A DNA stretch of 44,008 nucleotides from Lactobacillus delbrueckii subsp. delbrueckii DSM 20074 = JCM 1012 (GCF_001433875.1 NZ_AZCR01000006.1:1-44008), one strand, 5' to 3'; shown: positions 35,541 to 43,478, numbered from the stretch's first letter. Notes: a model not told the origin generated them from the sequence alone. Made by a program: numbers and translations.

Positions 35541-38408
35541 TTATAAGACTGGCCCGGTTGTAGTCAAATTCCGCCAGTTATTTTCATAAGCGCTGGCCAC
35601 CAGGTCCAGGTACTTGTCATAGTCAAGCGAATGCAAAATTGCTTCCTGCTCTTCAGCTTGAAGTAAGTTGACGGCCCGGTTTTCCACGTGCATGAACCAG
35701 TCAGGTGACAGATTAGGAATTTTCTGGACCGTAGCCTCCCGGCCTTTTGCCAAGTTGCCCAGGCCGTTAGCCTTAAGGACGGACAAGGCTTCTTGGTCAT
35801 GCTGGATCACGGCCTCCCCGCTTTTCTTGCGCTTGTTCAGCATGGCCGGGGTCAGCTTTTTAGCCGCGGCGGAATAAAGGTGAACCGTCTTCGGCAGGCC
35901 GTCTTGATAGATAAAGACCCGGTTGTAGCGCTGCAAGATTAAGAGCTGGCCGGCATCCCCCCGGCCGAAAATGCAGTTAGCCCGCTCCTTGCTGTGGTTG
36001 GCTGAGAGGACGTTTTGGAACATTCTGAGCCGGTGGGCCGGGTCTGGGAAGGCTTCCTCAGCTTCCGCCAGAATCTGCCGGCCCAGATCCCGGTCAAAAG
36101 GCGCTGCCAGGTCTGTTCTTTTTTCCAGCAGGTAGCGGCTTAGGGCCCAGTCGATGATGGCCGGGTGGGCCAGGGACTTGGTCGGGCTGGTGTCCTTCCG
36201 GCAGGCCAGGCTGCCTGAGGCAGACAGGATCTTGGTCAAGTCCGGGCTGGCTTCCAGGCGGTTGTTGGAGTCTTTTGAAACCAGGTAGAGTTCTTCCGGG
36301 ACGATTTCCACCCCGATTTCAGCAGCTTCTTTAGCCAAGATCTTCCGGTTTAAGTCCGCGTCCAAAACTGAGTAAAGGCCATCAGTGTTGGTTGACACGA
36401 TCCGGGCTCCGGCATAGGTCTGGGCCTGGCCGATCATATAAGTGAAGAGCTGTCCGATGATCCGCATGGACCGGATCCGGTTGTTCATTCTAATAGAGGA
36501 CGGCACTTGCCCCTCTCTTGGGTCAGCAGCCCCGGTAGCTGAGTTTAAGATCAGCTTGGTCCCTTCTCTTTCAATGTTGAACATCCGCCGCTCTTCGTCG
36601 CTGTATTGGGGATCAGTCCGCTTTTTGTCCAATTCCTGCTTTCTTTCAAAGATCGCCGTATACCGGTCTTCACCTAAGCGGTCATTGTAAAAAGCATTCA
36701 AGCGCCGGAGCATGTTTGGATAGTAGGAAGTAAAGTCCTCGTGGTTGGTCAGGTCGCTTGAAGTAAAGGCATAGCGGTCATCCAGTCGGACCCGGCTCCC
36801 CTGCTTTTTGAAAACGGTTGGTTCATCTTGACTGAAGTCCCGCCAAAACTGCCCCCGGTCGGCTGGATCCGTCTGCTCCATCAGCTTGATCGTTGCTTTG
36901 GCAGTCAGAAAAGTCTGGTACTTTTCCACCCGGCCGTCTGGCAGGGTAACTTCCCTGGCCTTACGCAAGTCCAAAGGGTCTGGATAAAGCTTTTGCACAT
37001 AAGCCAGGTCAGCCTGCTTTTTCTCCCAAAGGGCATGGTCTTTTAAATAAAGGTCACGGTTATATTCTGACCCATGCAGGCCGCCGACGGAAAAAGTAAT
37101 GTAGCAAGTCGATGGCTGGCCGTCCTTTTGGTAGTAGAAAAGGTTGGTATCTTCGTTTTCGACATCACTTAAGTCGCTGACCGGCAGGGCCTGGTCGCCG
37201 TAATCTTCCCGGTATTCTTTTGAAGGATTGAAGTTCTTGCCGGCAAACTGCTTGTAGTAGTCATAAACCCGGTCGAACTTCTTGCGTAAGTTTTCGTCCT
37301 CAAAGAGCTTGTAGAAAAAGTCCCGGCTTTCTTCCAGGATGTCTCTCTGCTTTTCGCCCGTTTTTTCCGCCACGCTGGCCGCCGGGTACAAGAAGGAAAC
37401 AGCCCGGTCGTCTTTTAAGCGGCCGTATGGGCAGATGGTCCGGCGGGCAAAATTAGCAGAAGAAGAATCGATGGTCAAGCGGTCTTTTCTGACAAAGGCC
37501 GGGCCGATTTTCGCCTGGTAGCTGTCCCCGTCTTCTTGATAGATCAAGTCCGGGTACTGGCCCAAGAGGCCCTTTTTCAAAATAAACTGGCCCTGGTAGT
37601 AAGGATGGCAGAAAAGCTCCTTTAAATTGACCACGTCAGAAACGTTGTAGGCGATGAGATCTGCCAGTTCTTCAGGACTGGTCAAATAGTCCTGGCCAGG
37701 CTTTAATTTGTCACTTTCCAGAATCTGCCAGCCCAGCATCCCCAAAAGGCGCTTGAGGCCAACCCGTCTTTGCCGCTCATTGAGCTGGGCCACGTCGATA
37801 TGGCGGCCGGACATCTGGAAGTTTTTGGCAACTAAACCCATGGTCTTGTCCTGCCAAAGGCGCAGGCGCATGTTGCCCATATAGCGGCTGAAGAGCTCAT
37901 CGTTAAAGTCCCGCATCTCCCTGGCCGTCACGGCTGAAAAGCGGTCCCGCTTGCCGCTTTCGCCAGGCTGCCAGGCTCTAGTAAAGTAGTAGGCCAGCAT
38001 GGTCAAGTCGTAGTTGCTGGAATTGTAGCCCATCAGGTAGGGCGCTTCTTCTTCCTGGTAGCCGGCGTCAGTGTCGCAGACCGGGCGGAACTGGCCAGGG
38101 AAAGAGGACGGGGCTTGGGGATCATTGACGTATTGGGCATCTGAAACCCCAAAGGTCTGGGCCAGACGGGCGGAAGCTGCACTTGAGCAGAGATTGTAGT
38201 AGTAGATCTCCCCTTTAAAGTTCTGGTTCTTCTCCCGGATCCGCCGGGCAGCAGACTTCTTAAAGTCCAGGCTGTCTTTGTCATTTAAGGCCGGATCATC
38301 AACTAGGTAATAGATGTCAACCCGCTGGTCGTCTGGCCGGTAGCAGGACAAGGTAAAGGCGTTGGTCAAAGATTCGATATCGTAGAAATAAGAATTGAGT
38401 CGGCTCAT
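35541..38408 (-). CDS. Family B (pol B-like) DNA polymerase, chromosomal orphan
   Basis: A 955-residue protein that I read as a family B DNA polymerase. Exonuclease motifs are Exo I DIE (10-12), Exo II GYNSSNYDL (127-135) and Exo III YNVSD (254-258). Polymerase motif A is DFTSYYP (558-564), motif B KLILNSATG (618-626), and motif C TNTDG (673-677), where Asn674 replaces the first Asp of the usual DTD. A GGLHG element sits at 442-446. Motifs A and B are only 60 residues apart, leaving no room for the TPR1 insertion of protein-primed polymerases. It has its own candidate extended -10 (38433-38438) and a GGAGG site 5 nt before the ATG. Function is unknown. It may be a domesticated plasmid or phage enzyme, but no mobile genes adjoin it. 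Confidence 0.8.
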   Translation of the reverse strand: MSRLNSYFYDIESLTNAFTLSCYRPDDQRVDIYYLVDDPALNDKDSLDFKKSAARRIREKNQNFKGEIYYYNLCSSAASARLAQTFGVSDAQYVNDPQAPSSFPGQFRPVCDTDAGYQEEEAPYLMGYNSSNYDLTMLAYYFTRAWQPGESGKRDRFSAVTAREMRDFNDELFSRYMGNMRLRLWQDKTMGLVAKNFQMSGRHIDVAQLNERQRRVGLKRLLGMLGWQILESDKLKPGQDYLTSPEELADLIAYNVSDVVNLKELFCHPYYQGQFILKKGLLGQYPDLIYQEDGDSYQAKIGPAFVRKDRLTIDSSSANFARRTICPYGRLKDDRAVSFLYPAASVAEKTGEKQRDILEESRDFFYKLFEDENLRKKFDRVYDYYKQFAGKNFNPSKEYREDYGDQALPVSDLSDVENEDTNLFYYQKDGQPSTCYITFSVGGLHGSEYNRDLYLKDHALWEKKQADLAYVQKLYPDPLDLRKAREVTLPDGRVEKYQTFLTAKATIKLMEQTDPADRGQFWRDFSQDEPTVFKKQGSRVRLDDRYAFTSSDLTNHEDFTSYYPNMLRRLNAFYNDRLGEDRYTAIFERKQELDKKRTDPQYSDEERRMFNIEREGTKLILNSATGAADPREGQVPSSIRMNNRIRSMRIIGQLFTYMIGQAQTYAGARIVSTNTDGLYSVLDADLNRKILAKEAAEIGVEIVPEELYLVSKDSNNRLEASPDLTKILSASGSLACRKDTSPTKSLAHPAIIDWALSRYLLEKRTDLAAPFDRDLGRQILAEAEEAFPDPAHRLRMFQNVLSANHSKERANCIFGRGDAGQLLILQRYNRVFIYQDGLPKTVHLYSAAAKKLTPAMLNKRKKSGEAVIQHDQEALSVLKANGLGNLAKGREATVQKIPNLSPDWFMHVENRAVNLLQAEEQEAILHSLDYDKYLDLVASAYENNWRNLTTTGPVL

Positions 38409-38432
38409 TTTTTCCTCCAGTCGTTTACTTAC

Positions 38433-38438
38433 ATTTTA
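38433..38438 (-). promoter_or_regulatory. Extended -10 of the family B polymerase gene
   Basis: TGC-TAAAAT on the minus strand, 24 bp before the start codon, with no clear -35. It lies directly after the terminator of the upstream small gene, so the polymerase gene appears to be separately promoted. Confidence 0.4.
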
Positions 38439-38450
38439 GCAAAAAGCAAG

Positions 38451-38474
38451 AAAAAAGCGGGCCATCAGGTCCGC
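38451..38474 (-). terminator. Terminator of the small zinc-ribbon gene
   Basis: GCGGACC (38468-38474) / GGCCCGC (38457-38463) around TGAT, with one A-C mismatch, followed by six T on the minus strand. The stop codon of the zinc-ribbon gene lies in the loop and stem. Confidence 0.55.
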
Positions 38475-38743
38475 TCCCTTGTCCTGCCGTGCAGCTGCTC
38501 ATAGCGCTCCAGCGACATTGAGGTTACATGATAATTCTTGCAATAAGGACACCGGTAAGCCCGAATCGGCATCTGCCGCCAGTGCTCATGGTTGATTTCA
38601 CGCAGGTGAACGGTCACCTCTTCCTGGTAAAGAAACAAGTCGGCATCAAACTTCGTCTTAAAGGCCCGCTTGCCGCTGGGACAAGCCAGCAGACGGCTGC
38701 GGCGGGCGCGCCGGTAAGCCTTACTGGCTTTGCTCTTCGTCAT
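38465..38743 (-). CDS. Small zinc-ribbon protein of unknown function
   Basis: A 92-residue protein (94 if begun at ATG 38749; ATG 38743 has better spacing from AAGGGGG). The N terminus is strongly basic (SKASKAYRRARRSRLL), followed by CPSGKRAF and, near the C terminus, RAYRCPYCKNYHVTS. Cys23, Cys67, Cys70 and His74 (numbered from 38749) could bind one zinc. I do not know a function; the charge suggests nucleic acid or ribosome contact. It lies 56 bp upstream of the family B polymerase on the same strand, separated by a weak terminator. Confidence 0.72.
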   Translation of the reverse strand: MTKSKASKAYRRARRSRLLACPSGKRAFKTKFDADLFLYQEEVTVHLREINHEHWRQMPIRAYRCPYCKNYHVTSMSLERYEQLHGRTRERT

Positions 38744-38797
38744 TGCCATGCCCCCTTACTTTCTTCAGAAGTAAAACAGCAGATCACTGATTCCTTA

Positions 38798-38803
38798 TGT
38801 CAA
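38798..38803 (-). promoter_or_regulatory. Possible -35 for the zinc-ribbon gene
   Basis: A perfect TTGACA on the minus strand about 50 bp upstream of the gene, but the sequence 16-19 nt downstream (TGTTTT) is a poor -10. Confidence 0.3.
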
Positions 38804-38924
38804 TATTCACTTTCTAGCTTGATTTTATCACCATTCGCCTGCCTGCTCAATTAATAGCCACTTTTTACCAAGATTTCAGTAAGCGCTCTATTGTTTTTTA
38901 ATTAAATAAGGATGATAATAAACT

Positions 38925-39511
38925 TTCGACGACTCTGTCTACAAGAACGGTCTGCAAAACGCAAGCATTAATATCAGCGGTGATCCGTCATACTGCAATA
39001 TCACTTTCGGTGACTTGCCAAGTTCAGCCTATGAGACGGTTACTGAAGCTTCAGAAACAGCAAAGAAAGTCGTCAAGCGGACCGCGGCTGTTTACAACAG
39101 GAACGGCAATAAGACCATTAGCACATACAGCAGCCCGGGGCAGCGTCAAGTACTACAAGATCTCCAAGACCGCTAACATGTTTAGTCTGCCGACGTCGAC
39201 GGCCGCTACATCACGGTCATGCACAGTTCAGCCGTTTACAGCAAGAACTTGAAGAAGACCACTTATTCTGTGGCTGAAGGCAAGAAGATCCTGACTTTTG
39301 GCCGGACGACGATAAAGAATAAGAAGTACTACCAAACTGACTACAACTCCTTCATCTCTGCTTCCAACGTTGACGGGATGACCCGGACCTTGAAGCAGAC
39401 TTACGGCAGCGCCGTATCGATCAAGGGCAAGAAGTACTACATTATCGGTGTTGGCAAGTACGTGACCAAGTCTGACTTCAAGCAAAATGCAAACAAGTTG
39501 ATCGCAGTAAG
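38925..39511 (+). pseudogene. Decayed SLAP-domain (S-layer-type) surface protein
   Basis: Three coding segments read in shifting frames. The first runs from FDDSVYKNGLQNA through TAAVYNRNGNK. A second, in another frame near 39138-39182, reads GSVKYYKISKTANMF. The third returns to the first frame and reads SADVDGRYITVMHSSAVYSKN, then KKYYQTD and finally SIKGKKYYIIGVGKYVTKSDF. The alternation of a Tyr/Asn-rich strand with KGKKYY and GKYV is that of Lactobacillus SLAP modules. There are at least two frameshifts, no start codon or signal peptide, and reading continues through the terminator hairpin instead of stopping before it. Bases 38804-38924 are AT-rich with no gene. Confidence 0.75.
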
Positions 39512-39545
39512 AAATGCAGGTCCTTTGCGGACCTGCATTTTAGTT
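39512..39545 (+). terminator. Terminator after the SLAP pseudogene
   Basis: A perfect 12-bp stem AAATGCAGGTCC (39512-39523) / GGACCTGCATTT (39529-39540) with a 5-nt loop. T residues follow (TAGTTTTTCTTT). Confidence 0.85.
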
Positions 39546-39621
39546 TTTCTTTAGCTTTTCCACAGTCTTTTTTAGCAAGCAGTTCATCAAATAGCCACGC
39601 TTGCTGGTTATCCTTACAGTA

Positions 39622-39639
39622 CAAGTTCAGAAGAACTTG
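39622..39639. repeat. Small palindrome upstream of the small ORF
   Basis: CAAGTTC-AGAA-GAACTTG, a perfect 7-bp inverted repeat ending 9 bp before the ribosome binding site of the small ORF at 39665. It could be an operator or a 5' UTR hairpin. A second, wider inverted repeat, AGCAAGC / GCTTGCT, lies just upstream near 39573-39604. Confidence 0.5.
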
Positions 39640-39664
39640 CGACTAAGCAAAGGAGGCAAAAACT

Positions 39665-39781
39665 ATGCTGAAACTGTTTACCAAATTACTCACGATTTCA
39701 TTGGCCCTGTTTGCCTTTAACCGCTACAGACGGCCCCGCCGCCAACTGGCAGTAGTTCCTGCCCACCAGCGGCACAATTAA
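39665..39781 (+). CDS. Small membrane-like peptide, 38 residues
   Basis: An ATG with a strong ribosome binding site (AAAGGAGG at 39649-39656, 8-nt spacing) opens a 38-codon frame. Residues about 1-19 (LKLFTKLLTISLALFAF) are hydrophobic and could form one membrane helix; then comes a basic stretch RYRRPRRQ and a polar tail ending HQRHN. A terminator follows at 39913. I know no family; a short hydrophobic, then basic peptide could be a membrane-active toxin, a small regulatory peptide or a remnant. No antitoxin RNA was identified. Confidence rests on the ribosome binding site and layout only. Confidence 0.45.
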   Translation: MLKLFTKLLTISLALFAFNRYRRPRRQLAVVPAHQRHN

Positions 39782-39912
39782 GAATTCGTGACTTCCCTTT
39801 TTTCCTTGAATTTGAATTCTATCTAATTGCTGGTCTACCGCTTTAGCCAGCATTACATTGCATTAAATTTCTTATTTTTTCACAACACACAAACCTCCAT
39901 CTCGATGGCAAG

Positions 39913-39940
39913 AAGCACTGGCAATCGCCAGGGCTTTTTT
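39913..39940 (+). terminator. Terminator after the small ORF
   Basis: AGCACTGGC (39914-39922) / GCCAGGGCT (39927-39935) with one mismatch and an AATC loop, followed by T residues. The rest of 39782-40061 is AT-rich, with a possible promoter for the glycosidase (TTGCGG - 18 nt - TATCAT near 39966) and no other gene. Confidence 0.7.
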
Positions 39941-40061
39941 GCATATTTTTAACCCTTTTGCCTTGCTTGCGGGTAAAAAAGAGCCAATAATATCATTTAT
40001 AGAGACTTTGTAAAACCCACAAAATATCCATTTTGTTTTAACTTTAGAAAGCAGGTGCATC

Positions 40062-41009
40062 ATGCCTTCACTTAGTCAAAAACTGGCCAGCCTTTTCCTA
40101 ATCGACAGCACTGGCGATTTTATTGAAAACCTCCGACTTTTGGAGCAGTACCAGCCAGCCGGCCTCCTACTCTTTGCCAAAGACCTGGCGGGCCTAAGCG
40201 AAAAGGCTGTTAAAGAGCGGCTGGCGATTTACCGGCAGGCCCGGCCAGGTTTGCTGCTCGCCATTGACCAGGAAGGCGGCTTAGTCAGCCGCTTGTCCGC
40301 TCTTCACCCAAACCGGTCTTACCCCAGTCAGGCTGAACTTTTGAAAAAGGGGGCTGACTTTTTCTTAGCAGAAAACCAAAAGACGGCCCTGGAATTAAAA
40401 GATTTAGGCATCAACTTGAACTTTGCTCCGGTGGCTGATCTTTCGCTTGATCCGGCCAGTTTCATCTACAGCCGGACCCTGCAAGCAGGAGCTGAGGAAA
40501 CCGGGCCGGCAATCGCGGCCTTTATCAAGCTCTACCGGCAGCTGGGAGTCGCCTCCTGCGCCAAGCATTTTCCTGGCTACGGGGATGCCGGCGACACCCA
40601 CCAGGCTCCGGCTAAAGACCTTAGAAGCCTTAAGGAAGCCCAGCTGGATCTTTTACCTTTTAAAGCTGCGATCGCGGCGGGCGTGCCGACTATCATGGTA
40701 GCTCACTTGGAAGTTGCCTGCTATAGCCCTGGCCCTGCTTCCCTCTCCCCGGAAATCTACCGCCTGCTCAAGGAGGACCTTCATTATTTCGGCGTGGCCA
40801 TCACCGACGACTTAGCTATGGCGGCGGCGAGAGAGAGCAGCTGCCCGGAACTTTTGGCCCTAAAGGCCGGAGCCGACCTCCTTTTAGGCGGCAAATTGGA
40901 AAACTTGCCAATTTTGGAAGCAGCCGCAGAGAGCGGTGAATTGCCAAAAGAGCGGATCAAAGACGCCCTGGTCCGGGTCCAGACCCTGCAGGACGATTAT
41001 TCTCTCTAA
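40062..41009 (+). CDS. Glycoside hydrolase family 3 enzyme, beta-N-acetylhexosaminidase (NagZ-like)
   Basis: A 315-residue single TIM-barrel GH3 domain, probably removing terminal N-acetylglucosamine from cell-wall fragments. Motifs are AIDQEGGLVSRL (67-78), the family signature KHFPGYGDAGDTH (168-180, with the Asp178-Thr-His180 catalytic dyad used by NagZ enzymes), and ITDDLAM (247-253) bearing the nucleophile Asp. No signal peptide is visible, so it should be cytoplasmic and act on imported muropeptide sugars; this is inference. It lacks the second domain of B. subtilis NagZ. It is convergent with the serine hydrolase genes, separated by a strong bidirectional terminator. Confidence 0.88.
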   Translation: MPSLSQKLASLFLIDSTGDFIENLRLLEQYQPAGLLLFAKDLAGLSEKAVKERLAIYRQARPGLLLAIDQEGGLVSRLSALHPNRSYPSQAELLKKGADFFLAENQKTALELKDLGINLNFAPVADLSLDPASFIYSRTLQAGAEETGPAIAAFIKLYRQLGVASCAKHFPGYGDAGDTHQAPAKDLRSLKEAQLDLLPFKAAIAAGVPTIMVAHLEVACYSPGPASLSPEIYRLLKEDLHYFGVAITDDLAMAAARESSCPELLALKAGADLLLGGKLENLPILEAAAESGELPKERIKDALVRVQTLQDDYSL

Positions 41010-41059
41010 GCTTTTAAAAAGCTCTGTAACATTTCAGAATTAACCAGCAATTAACGACA

Positions 41060-41089
41060 AAAAAGGCAGATCCGGAGATCTGCCTTTTT
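41060..41089. terminator. Bidirectional terminator
   Basis: A perfect 13-bp inverted repeat AAAAAGGCAGATC (41060-41072) / GATCTGCCTTTTT (41077-41089) with a CGGA loop. It is placed between the convergent glycosidase and serine hydrolase genes. Confidence 0.92.
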
Positions 41090-41138
41090 ATCTTGCAATT
41101 TATTGTCTATTTCTTACTTTGTTTCTTTGTTACTTTGC

Positions 41139-42257
41139 TTAATTCTTAGAGAAAGTAGCAAACCTGATCTTTTTCAAGATCTGGTAGCCAACATCCTTGA
41201 CCTTGTCTTCACCAAAGCTGCGCTGGTTGAGAAGCAGGATAATCCCGTTCTTGTTGTCAGCTGTCAGCTGAAAGTAAGCAGCATAGTGGGCGCTGCCAAT
41301 TGCCCCGTAGGCCAGCTTGACCTTTTCCCCCTTCTTGAGGTAAACCCCGCCGCTATATTGGTTGATCTTGCTCTTGAGGTGGGTCAGCTTGTGAAAGGCG
41401 CTCGGCGACAGGAACTGCCCTGTCCCCAAAGCTTCTTGGATAAGATAGTAGTCGCTGGCTGTCGTCAGCATGTTCCCGGCCCCAACCAGCTGAGACAACC
41501 GTGTCTTTTCCAAAGTTGCCGCCTGCTGGTAGTTCTTGCCATGCTTATAGGCGTAAGATACAGCCAGCATCTTATTCTTAGGCAGCTGGCTGCTTACATA
41601 AGTTGACTTGAGGCCCAGCCGCTGGACCACCCGCTTCTTAAAGTTCCAGGCGTATGACTTATGGCTCACCTTCTTGATGATGCCTGCCAGCAAAACATAA
41701 TTGACGTCGCTGTAGTGGTAGCTCCCCACCTTGTCCTGCGGCAATTGGTTGGCCCGGTTCACAATCCAGTTTACTGCCTGGTCTTCACTGTAGTTGATAT
41801 GGCGGTCGGCTTCGACTTCCGGAATCTGCAAGCCTGAAGTGTGGGAAAGCAAGTTGCCCACGCTGATTTTCTTGGCATTCCGCAAGGCCGGGTACCAGCG
41901 GGAGATCTTCGTGTTTTGGCTAAAAGCACTTGAACTCCCCTTCTTTTCTTCCATCAGCTGCATGATCATGGCCCCGGTTACTTCCTTTTGCATGGAAGCG
42001 GCCGGGTAGACGACCTGGCTGGCCCCGTTCTTGACCTTCTGCTTAGCATTAGCCAAGCCGTAGTTAACGACCTGGACATGCCCGTTTTGCACTATAGCCA
42101 CGCTGCCGGTCACATGCTTCTTCTTAAAAAGCTTCTCGACAAAAACATGCATATCGGCCGCCGTTACCAGATCAGGGGCGGTTTCTTCTGGCCAAAACGC
42201 CAAAGCGGCCACTAAGACAAGCAGGGCAACGATTAATTTCTTACCTTTTTTGAACAA
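41139..42257 (-). CDS. Exported serine hydrolase of the class C beta-lactamase / PBP fold
   Basis: A 372-residue enzyme. An N-terminal signal anchor (KKLIVALLVLVAALAFW) follows a basic start. The catalytic SxxK is Ser88-Met-Gln-Lys91 within YPAASMQKEV, and the second motif is YSD (Tyr182 in YHYSDVNYVLL), with Asp where YxN has Asn. The region normally holding H/K-T-G reads GAIGSAHYAAYFQL, so the third motif is non-canonical. Substrate is unknown: D,D-peptidase, esterase or cell-wall amidase activity is possible, and it is not evidence of antibiotic resistance. It is a paralogue of the gene immediately upstream, with 99 bp between. Confidence 0.85.
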   Translation of the reverse strand: MFKKGKKLIVALLVLVAALAFWPEETAPDLVTAADMHVFVEKLFKKKHVTGSVAIVQNGHVQVVNYGLANAKQKVKNGASQVVYPAASMQKEVTGAMIMQLMEEKKGSSSAFSQNTKISRWYPALRNAKKISVGNLLSHTSGLQIPEVEADRHINYSEDQAVNWIVNRANQLPQDKVGSYHYSDVNYVLLAGIIKKVSHKSYAWNFKKRVVQRLGLKSTYVSSQLPKNKMLAVSYAYKHGKNYQQAATLEKTRLSQLVGAGNMLTTASDYYLIQEALGTGQFLSPSAFHKLTHLKSKINQYSGGVYLKKGEKVKLAYGAIGSAHYAAYFQLTADNKNGIILLLNQRSFGEDKVKDVGYQILKKIRFATFSKN

Positions 42258-42356
42258 GTCTGCTTTTCCCTCCTAGAATACATATAAACATTATAAGTCC
42301 TTTTCCAGGGAAAAGGGAAAAGTTATTATAAATTTAAAGAATTAAAAAAATACTCA

Positions 42357-43478
42357 CTAATTCAAACTGAAGGTTCCCAGCTGGATCTTCTGCAAGAGGC
42401 CGAAGGCCAGGCCCTTGAGCTGCTGTTCAGTCTGGCTGCGCTCATTGACGAACATGATGATCCCGTTTCTGTTGTCCGCCGTCAGCTGGACGTAATTCCC
42501 GTAGTGCTCATCCCCAATCGTGCCAAAGGCAGACTTGACCTTGCCGCCCCGCTTCATGTACATGCCGCCGCTATAGGTGGTCTTTCTGGCCTTGAGGTGG
42601 GTCAGGTATTTAAAGTCGCTTTGGTTCAAAATTGCCCCGTTCTGCAAGGCCAGCATGATCTCATAATATTCAATTGGCGTGGTGCACATATTGCCAGCAC
42701 CTGGGATCTGGGAAGCCACGGACTTAGGCAGAGAAACCGGTCTTTGGTACTTTCTCTGCCAAAGATAAGCGTAGGATACCGCCTGGCTCCGGGTCCAAGG
42801 GATGTCATGTCTGAGGCTGGTGCTGGTTAAACCCAGCGGCTGGACGATCCGGTGCTTAAAGTTGTAGGCGTAGGAGTGGTCGGTCAATTTGCGGATGATG
42901 CCGACCAGCAAGATGTAGTTAGTGTCGCTGTAGTTGAAGCTGCCAATCTGGTACTGCCAGCTGCCGTTGATCTTCTGGGTCACCCAGTTGATGGCCTTAT
43001 CTTCCGACAGATTCTGGTTGCTTTCTGAGCCAACCTCCCGGTAGCCGCTAGTGTGAGTCAAGAGGTTGCCGACCGTCACGTAGCGGGCATTCTTCAGCTT
43101 GGGGTACCAGCGGGAGATCTTGGTGTACTGGCTGAATTGCTGCTTGGTATGATTCTTTTCGTTCATAATCTGTACCAGCATGGCTCCGGTTACCACCTTT
43201 TGCAGAGAAGCAGCCGGATAAGTCACGTTATAAGACCCGTTCTTCATCCGCCGGCCAAACCAGGCATAGCCGTAGTTGACGGTCTTGACGCTGCCGTTTT
43301 GGACTAAAAGAACTGACCCGGCCAGGTGGTTGTCCCTCATTACCCGGTTGACGTCGCTTTTGGTCGCTTCCGCCTTGACCGTAGCTGGCGCCAAAGCTGA
43401 AAGCAGGAGGCTGGCAGCTAAAGCCAGCTTGCCGGCAGTTTTCGCGGATTTTTTCAAAAAGAAATCTTTAAAATTCAA
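42357..43478 (-). CDS. Secreted serine hydrolase, paralogue of the adjacent gene
   Basis: A 373-residue protein from a TTG start at 43478, which places a normal signal peptide first (FKDFFLKKSAKTAGKLALAA, then cleavage after VKAEA). A longer frame opens at TTG 43547, but it has no ribosome binding site and adds an unlikely charged leader. Catalytic Ser91-Leu-Gln-Lys94 lies in YPAASLQKVV, and YSD in FNYSDTNYILL. The third-motif region reads GTIGDEHYGNYVQL, like its neighbour. The two share long blocks (GNLL-HTSG, YNFK-RIVQPLGL, LTADN-NGII), indicating tandem duplication. No hairpin terminator lies in the 99-bp gap before the next paralogue. Confidence 0.83.
   Translation of the reverse strand: MNFKDFFLKKSAKTAGKLALAASLLLSALAPATVKAEATKSDVNRVMRDNHLAGSVLLVQNGSVKTVNYGYAWFGRRMKNGSYNVTYPAASLQKVVTGAMLVQIMNEKNHTKQQFSQYTKISRWYPKLKNARYVTVGNLLTHTSGYREVGSESNQNLSEDKAINWVTQKINGSWQYQIGSFNYSDTNYILLVGIIRKLTDHSYAYNFKHRIVQPLGLTSTSLRHDIPWTRSQAVSYAYLWQRKYQRPVSLPKSVASQIPGAGNMCTTPIEYYEIMLALQNGAILNQSDFKYLTHLKARKTTYSGGMYMKRGGKVKSAFGTIGDEHYGNYVQLTADNRNGIIMFVNERSQTEQQLKGLAFGLLQKIQLGTFSLN

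Noticed and set aside
35541-38408. Reading the 955-residue gene as part of a prophage
   Set aside because: Flanking genes are pyrR and a small zinc-ribbon gene; no integrase, capsid, terminase or attachment-site repeats are visible. An ancient phage or plasmid origin cannot be ruled out.
39872-40063. 63-residue minus-strand open frame
   Set aside because: It covers a plus-strand terminator and the AT-rich upstream region of the glycosidase, and shows no ribosome binding site or family pattern.
41139-43478. Beta-lactamase resistance genes
   Set aside because: The fold is shared with many peptidases and esterases, and the second and third motifs are not those of class C beta-lactamases.
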